Assembly (NCBI GenBank): GCA_949987705.1
Contig: OX465281.1
Coordinates: 192,807,112-192,871,111, forward strand
Direction of reading: 5' to 3'
DNA: 64,000 bases
Origin: Thereva unica
Lineage: Eukaryota > Arthropoda > Insecta > Diptera > Therevidae
This document shows positions 1-11,539 of this stretch, one piece after another. Every line of letters begins with the position of its first letter. Within the stretch, counting starts at the first letter, position 1. Below the pieces are notes generated by a model. That model was not told the DNA's origin, did not search any database, and saw only the letters and a program-made list of their open reading frames with translations. The position numbers were made by a program, and so were the translations under genes.

Positions 1-57
1 GGCTAAAAGTCAGTCTTTAATCAGGCTCGTTCCGGAGAGGTCACCTTCTCCGGTCCT

Positions 58-312
58 AGACCGTGTCGTGGTGTACGATCCGGCACGGTCATACTTTGCC
101 CCTCAGGAATGTTGCCGAGGCCTTGTCGTGGTGTACGATCCGACTATGTGCCGAAGTAGCTATTGCTATACCGTGTCGTGGTGTACGATCCGGCACGGTT
201 AGACTACAGACATAACAACTACCGACCGGAGGAATGTTTCCTGGACCAATGTCGTGGTGTATGATCCGGCATTGTTCCCGGCAGCATTGCCTATACCAGT
301 GTCGCGGTATGA
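58..312. repeat. Diverged tandem repeat of a short hairpin unit
   Basis: Five spaced copies of a unit with core TGTCGTGGTGTACGATCCG begin near 61, 121, 171, 247 and 296. Copies 1 and 3 are nearly identical, and copies 4 and 5 are diverged. In copies 1 and 3 the core is flanked by CCGTG and CACGG, which can pair. In copy 4 the arms are CAATG (247-251) and CATTG (270-274), so two base pairs changed on both sides. An inner TCG/CGA pairing encloses a 7-base loop. Function unknown. It could be a minisatellite or part of a mobile-element terminus. Confidence 0.7.
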
Positions 313-336
313 CCAAATACAAGACCGACCACATAC

Positions 337-366
337 CGACACACACACTCACTCACACACACACGC
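337..366. repeat. CA-rich microsatellite
   Basis: An interrupted run of CA and CTCA units lies directly after the hairpin repeats. Confidence 0.8.
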
Positions 367-1132
367 ACATCCTGCTGGACCAGTGACCCCAGCTTACGCA
401 CATGTAGAATAGAGTAGTGAGCAGGTAACTGCTTAGTAATAAATAAGTAGGAAACATGTATTCTAGAGGCAAACCGTAGTCAATTACTCAGAGATAGCTA
501 TAAGAAACCTGTAAACATGTATCCCGTATTTACCTAGATTTAAGAGACCTAAATTGTTAGTACATAAGGAATATTTTGAATAAATAAAGAAATTTTATTT
601 TGTAATAAGGTGTTTGTTCTCACACGATTTAGCACTAGAGGGAAATTGACTAGTTTCAGAGCTGGTGACAAAGTAACCTTGAAAGAAGCTAGTTAAAATA
701 ACTATAATGGTGGTAAATCCACAAGATTTTTCTAGAGAATTTGTTTTTCCTGAACGTTAGCAAACGAACATATCCTTCGTGCTTACATAGTTCGTGACAC
801 TAAAGTGGGTGTTCGAATTCATATTGAGCGTGGTGAAGCGCCGTCGATAACCTGGGAAGCAAATGAATTCATTTGGTAATTCAAATCTTGCCGGAGATTT
901 TAGCAAAACTAATCAATGACATGTACTTGTCGGACTTGACCAAAAAGAACAATTTATCGGTAACTACTGGAAAATCCGGGATGAACCGCAATTTCCTGAA
1001 ACTGTAGGACGTAGAAAACATTACCCGTCAAAAAATTGCTAATCCAAAGTTTGAAAAATTCGTGATGTTTGTAAAGGGTGCTGTAATTTTTGCACGATAT
1101 TTAAAGAGTGTGGGATTTTGACCTCAACTAAA
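367..1132. other. Non-coding AT-rich stretch
   Basis: No gene recognised. An AATAAA-like signal followed by a T-rich stretch lies near 580-610. That could be the end of an LTR, but no matching second LTR or primer-binding site was identified. Confidence 0.3.
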
Positions 1133-1320
1133 TCGATATCTTTAATGGTTCGCGCTATATTGTGTAGGTACAAATTCACTTATGTCGTTTAAATCAAAAA
1201 ACGGCTCGACCGAATATTATAAAAATCTCTACTCTTCGAACTACACCTCAAGTAAGTCGATATCTTTTGTGGTTCGCGCGATATCGCGCGGGTGCAAAAA
1301 TCAGTTATCTCGTTTAAACT
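1133..1320. repeat. Diverged tandem duplication, about 62-bp unit
   Basis: The segment starting TCGATATCTTTAATGGTTCG near 1134 recurs diverged as TCGATATCTTTTGTGGTTCG near 1257. Both halves end in a similar CTCGTTTAAA/GTCGTTTAAA block. Non-coding. Confidence 0.6.
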
Positions 1321-1337
1321 CGGTGGAACACAAGTGC

Positions 1338-1950
1338 CAAAATCGGCCGCCATCTTGGAAACGCCTTCTTGGTTTTTTTTACAAATTTTCAGATTGAATA
1401 GAGTACATATACATGATGAGTTGAATTCAGGTTAAACCCGCGTCTAATTACATGTAAAGGGGAGTTGAGATGAGTTAGTTTCAACTACGCTTGACTGAGC
1501 TCTGCTACCCGGGTTGAGTTCAAATTATGCAAACAGACGAGAATTCAGTAGTTAAGTACTTTAATTTAGTTGACAGCAGAAACTCTGCGTTTTGTTTATG
1601 ACTTTATGTAACGTGTAGTGCCTTTTTATTTCTTACTCAACCTCAACTTAACTATTCAACTCTGTGTATACATTCTAATTATCTCAGGAACTATGAATGT
1701 CCGCAAAATTTGAAGTTGATCTGTTATATTTTTTACTTTTTAGTCTGTTTACCTTAAGTCTTCCGAAATTTTGTTTTGGCCACCATTTTGAATTTGGAAT
1801 GACGCAGTACATCTAATTATATTCTATCTGTCATATCCTTTCATTTGATACCCATATCAGGGGGCCGCGGAGCACAATTAAAAAGAAATTTGGCCGCCTT
1901 TTTGGAATCGCCATCTGGATTTTTTTTACAAAATAGTCAGATTGCATTGT
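1338..1950. repeat. Pair of diverged direct repeats flanking unassigned DNA
   Basis: About 60 bp at 1338-1400 (GGCCGCCATCTTGGAAACGC then a T-run and TCAGATTG) recurs diverged at 1887-1950. The 480 bp between them shows no gene. This suggests an old interspersed repeat. Confidence 0.5.
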
Positions 1951-3220
1951 CATCCAAACTAAACGTGTATGGAAAATTTAACTCAATCGGAAACCGGGAA
2001 GCGGGTCAGATTTAACTTCCAAGATTTTATTACTTACAAGTTTTAAGACCACTTATGCCGTATGCACACACACACAGGACACATACTTCCTCTCAATTTT
2101 TTGCTTAATGCTCTTGGGACCTTGAAAAATGAAAATACGTTGAAAATTTCGATTTCGATTTTCTGACCGATTACAATAACTTAACCATACTGGTCGCCGA
2201 ATTTAATAAATCAAGGATATGAGTTCCTTGACCTCGATGCTGTTTCCATGGCAGTTCTAGGTTGAACTGACAGATAAATAGTTTTACTTTGGTTGGCGTG
2301 AATAAAAAGTGAGTGCAAGTGTTCACTTAATTTTTTGGAGTGAACACTTATTTTGCCGCTGTTGTTCTATGGATGCCAAGATCTTCACCTACACCGACTT
2401 GAAAGCCCAGATCACCTACATATCTTAAGAAAGTTTTAATTTTTTCATGCATTGGTATGGCTCCAACACGAGTTTCTTCATTATTGATTTCCAAAAAAAA
2501 TTTATTGTTAGTAACCACTCAACATTTTCAAACCCCAATCTAAATAACGACTTCAAGTTATCACCGGTTTCACCAAATCCCCGCTGACCGTTACATTTTC
2601 TTTTCAAAAACTTCATTTCCTTTTTTAGTAAAATTGAGCCGAAAAAACCAAATAGTGGAAACGATTGGGTACAAACAGAAACTTATCAGATTTTAATTCG
2701 GGACTTGTTCAACGTTCAATGAATCCTTTGTTGGACTAAGATTTTCAGGGGTGATTCCTTGGAGGAAAAAAATTATTCTAGAGAGGGAGACTATCCACAC
2801 TATCAACTAACATACAGGGTGCTGGGTTTCTTTAAATTTACTTAAACTCCTACACTAGCCGTGTTTTTTTAATGAACTATATACATTGATTATAGAGTAA
2901 GTAGATATGGATAGTTACACTGATATGGCGATAGTTACACTGATTTGATTTTTAGGGCTGCGAATTTCTGTTGTAAACCTCTAAAATTAATGGGAATGGG
3001 TTTTCAACATTAGTTTAATAATATTATTTCTTATTAGTGCATAAAAATCATGAAATAGACAATTTTTTTGATTTTGTTACTTTTTATTAAAACATAAAAA
3101 AGCGGGTTTACGCCTGAATTTAAGAAAGCATTTCAAAGCCCTTCGCATGTTGGAAGAAAAGCTAAAAGTTTCGGATCTAAAAATAGATTCCTGTGCGGGT
3201 ATTCCTTTTGTTTTGTTTTG
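1951..3220. other. Non-coding AT-rich stretch
   Basis: Nothing recognisable apart from a short CA run near 2063. Short open frames have no family features. Confidence 0.4.
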
Positions 3221-3228
3221 GAAGGGGG

Positions 3229-3629
3229 CAGGGGCGGCGCTTTCATAGGTGCGAATGGTGCACTTGCACCGGGCGCGATTGGTTGGGGGCGTAGTTTCAG
3301 ACAACAAAAATGGGCTGTAATCGTTCATTCCCTTTTGAAATGCGATGAATAGTCGCATAGGTTTTCACTAGAGCCATCTTAACCTAGCAAAAAGGAGACA
3401 AGAAATAACAACCACGCTGTCAAAAAGTTGAATTCAGAGGCCCAAAAAATCAGCTCCGCCCATCGTCCTCTCCAACTCTGCGCAAACGAAGTTTTCAGCA
3501 GATTTTTGTTGTTGGATGTTGACCCATATGAAACTCCCTATGTAGTCCTTGTAGAGTCTCTGTGTCTCTTTTCATTGTTCTTCACGAAGCATAGTGCACC
3601 GGAAGCAAAAACACCAAGCGCCGCCCCTG
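3229..3629. mobile_element. hAT-type MITE, 401 bp, with 8-bp target duplication
   Basis: The ends are inverted: CAGGGGCGGCGCTT at 3229 and AAGCGCCGCCCCTG ending at 3629, with further inverted similarity inside (GTGCAC, GCACCGG). GAAGGGGG lies immediately outside both ends (3221-3228 and 3630-3637). A CAGGG-type terminus with an 8-bp duplication is the hAT signature. There is no transposase, so it is non-autonomous. The interior (about 3325-3560) matches 31168-31437. Confidence 0.88.
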
Positions 3630-3637
3630 GAAGGGGG

Positions 3638-4567
3638 TAGGTGGGCTAAATTGATGACTTTTTGGTCGGTGAATTTATCAATGAAGAAATTAATGAATGG
3701 ATGTGAACGTAAACGGTGTTTTTTTTTCATTCTGAGAAAAATGAAATAGGTTTTTTTTTTACAAAAATTCTAGTGTTTACGTATTGATTCGATTATTGCT
3801 TATAGAGAAAATTTAAGTCATCAAGTAAAACTCTACTTCATATTTCTAAAAGGAGATAGTCGAATCAATGAAAGAAGAACAGTTCCGATTTGGAAAGATT
3901 TTTTTAAATGTTTGAATTAAGGGTAATTGTTTATCAGTCCCCATCGTCCTCCGCTGTGGGAGCAACAACAAAAGGGTAGAGCCCTACTCCAAGAATGTGG
4001 TAAAGGTTGGAGTGGGAGAGTATTTGGGGCTTATATTCCCGAGTCAAGGTTGTTGCTGAAATAACTGCCTATTAATCTCCTATATTTAATAAAATTACTT
4101 GGAAAAAGTAATTTTTACAAAATATCAACTCTGAATAACTTTTTAAAGGGTGACCAACGGCTAATTCTAAAGGAAACGCGTTCAGGTCAACCTCCCTTAT
4201 AACACCTACCTCCTGCGGAGGTGGGGTGATTTAGTAAATAACTACCCAAAATTCTAAGAATTTTGGTATATTATGCTCATGTATATATCCCATACCACCA
4301 CCCCTCCATAAAACCCTCTCGCTTACTTCTGATAACATCAAATTTTAAAATTTAATGAAAATAATGCAATTGGAAGTTAAAACACTTAAAAGCAAACCAA
4401 TCTGGAATCCGTATTGAACTGGAAGCCTGCCATAAAACCCCATAATTAGTGACCTGGTTGAGGGATTACAAAACTTTACTTGTTTTGTAATGACAAAAAT
4501 ATTGCAAACAAGTTGGAGTTCTTGATGTACAGGTTGCAACAACAGCCATTATTAAAGAAGAAAGTTC
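3638..4567. other. Non-coding stretch
   Basis: No gene, RNA or element end recognised. Confidence 0.4.
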
Positions 4568-4788
4568 TAGCATGAAATAATTAAACACGTGCATTTACCA
4601 ACGAATTCAAAGGATTTTTTTAAACTTAATAAAGTATTATTAACCGCGAAAAAGTTGGCTGGCGAGTTCGTTGTATAGCATGAATCTTAGCCTTAACCTT
4701 CGAAATGTAACAAATTTTATTAGAAACACTACCGACTGAGCCACACTGAATTCGTTCGTAAATGCACGTGTTTAATTATTTCATGCTA
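4568..4788. mobile_element. Short TIR element with 42-bp inverted repeats
   Basis: 4568-4609 is repeated inverted at 4747-4788 with a single mismatch. The arms begin TAGCATGAAATAATTAAACA. The 137-bp interior is non-coding. A TA at both outer edges would fit a Tc1/mariner-type duplication, but TA is palindromic, so it cannot prove the boundary. The family is unknown. Confidence 0.8.
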
Positions 4789-4807
4789 TTAACGATTCAT
4801 CTTGACT

Positions 4808-5330
4808 AATCCATATCACTTTTTTTTGTTATAAGTGTGTTTTAAACTGTCCCAATAAATAATTTCGCGCCCACGAACTTCTAAATCACATTTTAATGTT
4901 TTTTTTTGTGGTATTTTATATACTCTGCTTAAAAGAGATATGCCTCTATAGTTTCCACGGTTGAATCTGTCCCCTTTCTTGTGTATTGGGCAGATAATGC
5001 TTTGCTCCCATTCTTCAGGCATTTTTTCATTACTCCATATGCAGCATAGTAATTCGTGTATAACTGCTGAGAGCGATTCGCCTCCTTGTTTGATCAACTC
5101 GGCTGCGATGTTATCAATTCCTGGAGATTTATTGTTTCTTAATGATCGTATGGCACTTTGTACTTCTTCCAGAGTGGGTACATTTGTTTCTCTCTTCCAG
5201 AGTGGGTACATGTGGTACATGTCTGATGCTCTCATTTGCGTTCAGTAGCTCGCCAAATCCTTCCACCTTTTCTTTACCTCTTCGCTGCCTATGACTACAG
5301 TTTTATTCTTTATAGGTACCGGTAAATTGA
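4808..5330 (-). pseudogene. RTE-type reverse transcriptase fragment
   Basis: The minus strand encodes the N-terminal part of a non-LTR reverse transcriptase. It shows a NNKSPGIDNIAAELIKQGGE block, then PEEWEQSIICPIHKKGD and NYRGISLLSRVYKI. The same blocks occur in the RTE element at 7656-10732 (NSNKSPGADGIAAELLKEGG, NYRGISLLSTSYKI), so the two belong to the same or a close family. The upstream linker (IGSEEVKKRWK) is in frame but followed by a stop near 5245. The fragment ends after the fingers region. The palm motif YADD and the endonuclease are absent. An 18-bp stretch, CTTCCAGAGTGGGTACAT, is duplicated at 5166-5183 and 5194-5211, which disturbs the linker. Confidence 0.85.
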
Positions 5331-6904
5331 CATGGGGTAGATTGGGACTGGTAGAGGACTGTGGAGCGGGACAGCCGTCTAAATACCGATATTTAAAATC
5401 GGTTATCCTGCCGGGGTTATAATCCTTTTACACATTGTATTACATTATAAATCTACTACATTTTCTCCCAATATCAAAATAGTCGTAAAAAGTGATGGAT
5501 TCTCGAAAAAATGTAGCGGTTTTCGTAATTTAAATAATCAGTTGAGGTTATGTAGCAGATAAAAACAATTGCCAAATACCTAATCACAAAACACTACATG
5601 TCTCCATGATGTTATGACCATTTTATGACACTTAAGGAAATCTTACAAAAAATTAAGTTTTCATCCAACTTCCAATGTGATTGTCTTAACGATCCGACCA
5701 AGTTGAGAGACTTGGTGGAACCCATTATACATTATAACTGATTTTGTAACATTTGAAAGCTGTTCGAAGACTTCACCAATCCCACCCTAATATCTGGAAT
5801 CATCTTCCCACTGTAGGATGACAGGTCAGATTTTAGTTCTCCCCCTTAATCTACATACAAAACCTGTCGATCCGAATGATTGGACCCACTCACAAAATCA
5901 TCAAACATAATGTGTGCTATGAGACTCCCACTCATGGGACAGAGACCCTTCTCCCTAACACAGACTACCCTCTTGATTGCAGGGGGTATAACCACAGACG
6001 ACTTAGACTAAATTGTCATCATTAAGGATTGGTCGTGTCCTTTTTTCTTGCAGAGTAATTGTGGCCCTTTTTAAATAATGAACTCAACTGCACCGCAACA
6101 ACTTTTGCCAGGGTTTTCTTCTTTTGCACACGATGTAGTTTTTACAACAGTGTCGCGACAATTTGCAACTCTTTTGAAGTCATTAAAAGCAACAAAAACA
6201 CAAAGCGAGGAGCTCATGCATAAGACGCAAGGATATTTATCTAACTTTTTTTTTCTGTTGGCGTGTTTCTTTGCTGTGCAGTCAAGAGCTCGTGATGACA
6301 TCGCCATTGTGGAAGGGTAGTCCTTGGTGGAGGCAGCCATCCTTGCGCTCGTACATGATCTCTGCTTTCATCCCTTAATTTCATTTGCTTCCTCGAAAGT
6401 TCTGACTAACGTCTGTGCAGAATAACTACCCGCCGTATTTTCAGTTATAATTTGAAGTGGGAAACTGGAAGTGAATTCAGGATTCAACTGGAGAACTACT
6501 CGTGCATAAATTTAATATGGTTACAACTGGAAACAATTACGGAGTAGAAAAAGTTCACCTTTTTAATTTTTACAGCGATGAAGGCTCTTTTTAGTGAGTT
6601 TCTTCTTGTGTTGAGAGGTAATATAGAATTAAGAGCACATAATTTTCAACGTTTGATTTAGCTTGAGTCCTTGCATAAACAAGTAATGAAGGATCAGGAT
6701 GACATTCGACTAGAAATAAAACGAGGTCGCAGGGGCTTTCTCTGTTGTTGCCTAAGTTAGGCCATCTTAAGAGATCGCACATTTCGTTTATTGTACATCA
6801 AGATTACATAATCTTTTAACGCTGAAAAACGCATGTACATTATAATTACAGCACAATAAATAATAAAAAGCGGAACGAGTGAGTGAACTAATAAAAAGTG
6901 AGAA
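5331..6904. other. Non-coding stretch with no recognised gene
   Basis: Several short overlapping frames on both strands (6071-6340, 6591-6782) have no recognisable domains. The part next to 6905 may include the 3' UTR of the Jockey-like relic. Confidence 0.4.
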
Positions 6905-7655
6905 AAGAAACTAAAGCAAACAAAGAGACTCTTGGCAGTATAAATAACCTTCTTCTAGACGTACGTCGAATTCATTTAAGTAAGATGGACGGTCGGAATG
7001 TAGAAGATTATAAACTAATGTCACTGACTTGAGGAGTAAGTAATCATAAATTGTGCATCGCAGAAGGGAACAACGATATGGGCTGATGTGATCGCATCGG
7101 CGAAGACTAGACAAACCTTACGCAGTCGTTGAAGGCCGCAATAAGCTTACCACGGCATGCAGCATCAAGGACAGCAAAGACCAAACTAGCATAAGTAAAG
7201 TATGGTAACACTAGGGATTTAAATATCTTTGAGCGCGAGCCCAAGGGTAGGTTGGAGGCGTATAGCCAGAGACCCCGTAAATTACCATAAATTTTAGATA
7301 ACGTGTGAGAAATATGATAGCAGCAGGTAAGTTGAGAATTCAGATAAACGCCTAGATTAATGACACGCGTTTGATAAGATAGTCGTGTGTTCATAAGAAC
7401 GATAGGAGGAAACCGGACGGTATCTAATTTACTCAAATGGTAGCAATGGCCTCAGGGACCTTTGATGGTGCCGGTACATCAAAGAGATAAATCCTGGGTA
7501 ACGCCACCTGCGATCTAAGGTCTTCACGATCTAAGATTTTCCGATATGCTACCGAATCCTACCTCAACCTCCACGAAGATGTAGATTTTACATCGGGTGT
7601 CCCCTGGATGCTCTTGTCTACACAAGAGTAACAGACTGAGGAGGGTGAAAGGCGA

Positions 7656-10600
7656 GTGCTTCGCGCCTCAAAACGAAGCAAATACCGGACTGGTCCTCCA
7701 GGTTGGGGGTTGGGCGGCAGGCTGACAACCTTCCACCGTAAAAACCTACCCGTCACGAATCCTCAAGGCAGGCCTCGGACAGGACGGACTCAACGGCAAC
7801 GACTCAGGCAACGGAATATGGAATTCGATTTTGGAACATGGAACGTCAGGACGCTCAACAGAACGGGCGCTCTGCGTTCGCTTTTATTACTTCTAAAAAA
7901 ATATAACATAAAGATCACAGCCCTTCAAGAAACAAAATGGACCCACAGTGGTATAATGGATCTAAAAACCCACACGGTACTCTCCAGCGGATCATCAAAT
8001 GGAAGAAGAGAGTTCGGAGTAGCATTCATCATAGAGAAGGAAATGAAATCTCTGATTCTGGACTTCAAACCAGTCAGCAATAGAATATGCACACTTCGCA
8101 TTAAAACAAGGCTACATAACATCAGTCTTATAAACGTCCACGCGCCCACAGAAGAGAAAACGGATGAGGAGAAAGAGGAATTCTACCAAGAGCTAACAAA
8201 CACCATCAGGTTAATACCGTCAAACGATATTAAAATGGTGCTTGGAGATATGAATGCCAAAGTAGGAAAAGAAGAGGAGTTCCTAGGAGTCATAGGAAAG
8301 CATAGCCTACACAACGTTACCAATGACAATGGTAGTCGATTGATCGATTTCGCAAGCTCAAACGCAATGGTAGTAAGTTCAACAGTGTTCCCGCACAAAG
8401 ATATACATAAGATGACGTGGCATTCACCAGACGGAGTAACTAATAATCAAATTGACCACGTCCTAATTGAAAGAAGAGGGGCCACGAGTATACTGGACGT
8501 AAGAACAATGAGAGGAGCGTGCTGTGGCTCGAACCACTATCTCGTCAAAGTGAAATTGAGAACCCGGATAGCAACTAAAACGCATAGAGTGCAAACTCAA
8601 CCAAAATACGATATAGATAAGCTAAAACGGGAAGAAATAAGAGATGCCTACCAACATGCTGTCGTACAAAACTTGAGAGAGGTAGATGAGCAGCCCAACA
8701 TCAACGACAAATGGGAACAGATCAAAAGCAGCATAAAGGGGGCAGCGGAAGAGGCACTAGGCTGGGCCCCCAGACAGACTAGAATTGATTGGTTCGACCA
8801 AGACTGTAGAACCGCAATTGAAGAAAGAAACCAGAGCCACCGAGAGTACATCGCAAGGCCAACAAGAGCAAGGATGGAAGTCTTCAAGGAAAAAAGGAAA
8901 ATTGCAGACAAGCTGTGCAGAAAGAAGAAGAGGGAATATCTAAATAGGAAAATCCTACAGATACAGGAAGACTTCAATGAAGGGAGAATTAGACAAGCGT
9001 ACAAAGGAACTCGCCAGATCACCAATAAGTTCCAGCCAAGAACGGACATCTGCAAGGACGTAGATGGGAACTTGTTGGCAGATCCTGATAGGATAAAGGA
9101 AAGGTGGAGAGAGTATTTTCAGAACCTATTGAATCCTATCTCCCTATCAAACGAGAATGCAGAGACAGAGGCATTTGTAATTCCCCAAGATAACATCTCA
9201 ATAGAACCACCAACACTGGATGAGGTGCGGGAAGCTATAAAAAGGCAGAACAGCAACAAATCGCCTGGCGCCGATGGAATAGCAGCTGAGCTGCTAAAGG
9301 AAGGAGGACCCCAACTATTAAGAACATTACACGAACTCATATGCACCATCTGGGAGGAAGAAGTTATACCAGAGGACTGGAAGAAAGCCATTATATGTCC
9401 AATATACAAGAAAGGAGATAAACTAAACTGCAAAAACTACAGAGGCATCTCACTCCTCAGCACCAGCTACAAAATCTTCACAATCCTTGTGAAACAAAAA
9501 CTGGAACCTATAGCGGAAAGCCTTATAGGAGAATATCAAGCTGGTTTTAGGACAAACAGGTCAACATCGGACCAACTGCTGACCTTAAGGCAAATTCTGG
9601 AGAAAACCTGGGAAAGGAATGTAGATGTATACCAGATATTTGTCGACTTTCAACAGGCATATGACTCAATAAACAGAGAGAGGCTATACGAGATTTTATC
9701 GGAAATAGGAGTCCCCTCAAAGTTGATACAACTAATCAAATGCGCCACAAACAGCTCACTAGCGAAAGTAAGGATCCAAAATGTTGTAACAGAGGAGCTC
9801 GAAGTACGTCAAGGGCTTAGACAAGGAGATGGGCTGGCCCCATGCTTTTCAACCTGGCCCTAGAATGGGTGATAAGGAAAACGTCAGTCCAGAGAAGTGC
9901 ATCAATAGCTACCCAGTCGGTACAATTACTTGGATATGCGGATGACGTAAACATCGTGGGAAGGTCCTTTTTGGCAGCAAAAGAAGTCTATGTTGAATTA
10001 AAAGAGGCGGCAAAGGACATAGGCCTGAAGATTAACGAAGAAAAAACGAAGGTGATGCAACAATCCAGAGCAGGACGATTTAGAATGGGAAGAAATATAA
10101 CCATCGACGAACATAACCTAGAAGTAGTCGATAAAACAGTCTACCTTGGGTCTACTATCACAAAAAGAAACGAAGAAAAAGAAGAAATAACTAGAAGAAT
10201 ACTACTGGCTAATAGAGCCTTTTATGCTCAAAAACAAATCCTGCACTCAAGATTTGTGCACAGGAAAACGAAACTCTCACTCTACAAAACAGTAATACGA
10301 CCAGTACTGTGTTATGGTAGCGAGACTTGGACTATGACCCAGGACATAGAGGAACGAGTCAACAGGTTCGAGAGGAAAATTCTCAGATGCATAATAGGCC
10401 CAATCAGAGAGGATGGAATATGGCGAAGAAGATACAACAACGAGTTGTATGAAATTTTTGACAACCCACAACTCTCAACTTTAATAAAAATCAACAGATT
10501 GAGACTAGCCGGCCACGTGATCAGGATGGAGGACAATCGCATCCCAAAACGGCTTATGGCATCAGAAATTTCGGGAAGTAGGCCAGTAGGTAGACCCAGG

Positions 10601-10732
10601 AGGAGATGGATAGACTCTGTGACGGCTGACGCAGAGTCAATGCTCAACATCCGGAACTGGAGACATGCTGCAAGGGACCGTCAAACTTGGAGAAATGCCC
10701 TAGAGGAGGCCAAGGCTCGATTTGGGCTGTAG
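7656..10732 (+). pseudogene. RTE endonuclease-reverse transcriptase (one frameshift)
   Basis: The protein combines an apurinic-type endonuclease and a reverse transcriptase, which nick DNA and copy the element RNA. The endonuclease begins FGTWNVRTLNRTG (about residue 60), followed by ITALQETKW, GDMNAKVG, NQIDHVLI and GSNHYLV. The RT shows IICPIYKKGDKLNCKNYRGI, FRTNRSTSDQLLTLRQI, VDFQQAYDSI and, in the second frame, LGYADDVNIV. The C-terminus has GRPRRRWIDSV, usual for RTE. The frame breaks near 9842 (GDGLAP then MLFNLALEW in the -1 frame), consistent with one lost base. The first methionine at 7656 may be upstream of the real start; an internal Met precedes the endonuclease (residue 55). The usual SDH box reads SNH, which may impair the nuclease. 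Confidence 0.9.
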
Positions 10733-10739
10733 CGCCATT

Positions 10740-10753
10740 GGATGGATGGATGG
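10740..10753 (+). repeat. (GGAT)n tail of the RTE element
   Basis: Tandem GGAT units directly follow the reading frame and abut the target duplication. Confidence 0.85.
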
Positions 10754-10757
10754 ATCT

Positions 10758-10795
10758 AATTTACTCCTATACAATTTACTCCTATACTCCTATAC
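10758..10795. repeat. 15-bp tandem duplication at the RTE 3' junction
   Basis: AATTTACTCCTATAC occurs twice in tandem (10758-10772, 10773-10787), followed by a partial TCCTATAC. The first copy overlaps the target duplication. It arose in the flanking DNA at or after insertion. Confidence 0.85.
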
Positions 10796-11539
10796 AGAGG
10801 ATTTAGAGGTATTAAGTTGTAGACGATTGGACTTACACCATGGATAAATACACTTGAGATCTGCATTTATATTCGCAATACAGTTCACAGCCAGTCCAAG
10901 GGGGCTGTTTAAGTAGATCTGAACATCATCTGCATACATGTGGAGTTTACAGCTTGTCACGACACTGCTAAGATCATTTATGTACATAGAGAAGAGTAAT
11001 GGTATTAGTATGGAGCCCTATGGAACGCCGCAGGTTATCGGTAACGGATCCGAAATCGAGTTATCTAACCATACTATTTTGGAACGATTCTGCAGGTAAC
11101 TGCGGATTAAAGAGGTAGCAGTGGATGTAAACTTCATGTGGGTTGCCAATTTGGAAAATAGGAGTATGTGATATCCTTACTGAAGTCAAGAGGAACGAGG
11201 AAAGCAACATTACCGGAGTCAAGAGTCATTTGGAGGTCAGTAGTACTTTGCGAAAGCCAGACTGTGCCCGACTCAATAGGGACCCCGTCTCACAGTGGCT
11301 GTCAATTTGCCATGCCATTATTTTTTTTTAGTAGCTTACCTATAAAACATAAAAATACTTATAGGACGATAGTCTGCAAGACTACTTGGAGATTGACCTG
11401 GGCTACAGAGTCATTTTTATGGATTCCAAGTTGCTTTATGTTGGCCCAAAATTTCTTTGCGGGCAAATTAAGACTAAGCTTTGACGAAAAGAATCGTAGT
11501 TTTTCCCTACGTATGGCAGAGGTTACTAAGTTGCGAACA

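Larger units (their letters stand above)
7435..10753 (+). mobile_element. Nearly complete RTE-type LINE, 3.3 kb
   Basis: The element is bounded by a 13-bp direct repeat, ATCTAATTTACTC, at 7422-7434 and 10754-10766. This is the target duplication expected from target-primed reverse transcription. The 3' end is a short (GGAT)n run at 10740-10753, as in RTE elements, which typically end in a short tandem repeat rather than poly(A). A 5' leader of about 220 bp precedes the long reading frame. It sits in the minus-strand Jockey relic in opposite orientation, so it is younger than that relic. Confidence 0.92.
6905..11290 (-). pseudogene. Jockey-like LINE RT relic, split by a nested RTE element
   Basis: Two minus-strand blocks belong to one reverse transcriptase. 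Block 10767-11290 carries, with stops and frameshifts, an SGFRK-like segment, LDFSK, a GVPQGS-like GVP*GSI segment and MYADDVQIYL, the catalytic YxDD box. Block 6905-7434 carries the downstream part: INLGVYLNSQL, a LVLPYFTYASLVF segment and FVFGLRRCDHIS, typical of the thumb and C-terminal region of Jockey-superfamily RTs. The blocks are separated exactly by the RTE insertion at 7435-10753. No endonuclease or ORF1 was found, so the copy is 5'-truncated as well as mutated. Confidence 0.85.

Noticed and set aside
58..312. A CRISPR array
   Set aside because: Repeats are diverged, spacing is irregular (about 50-76 bp) and the setting is eukaryotic transposon DNA.
400..660. A solo LTR
   Set aside because: A polyadenylation-like signal is present, but I could not find TG...CA ends with a short duplication.
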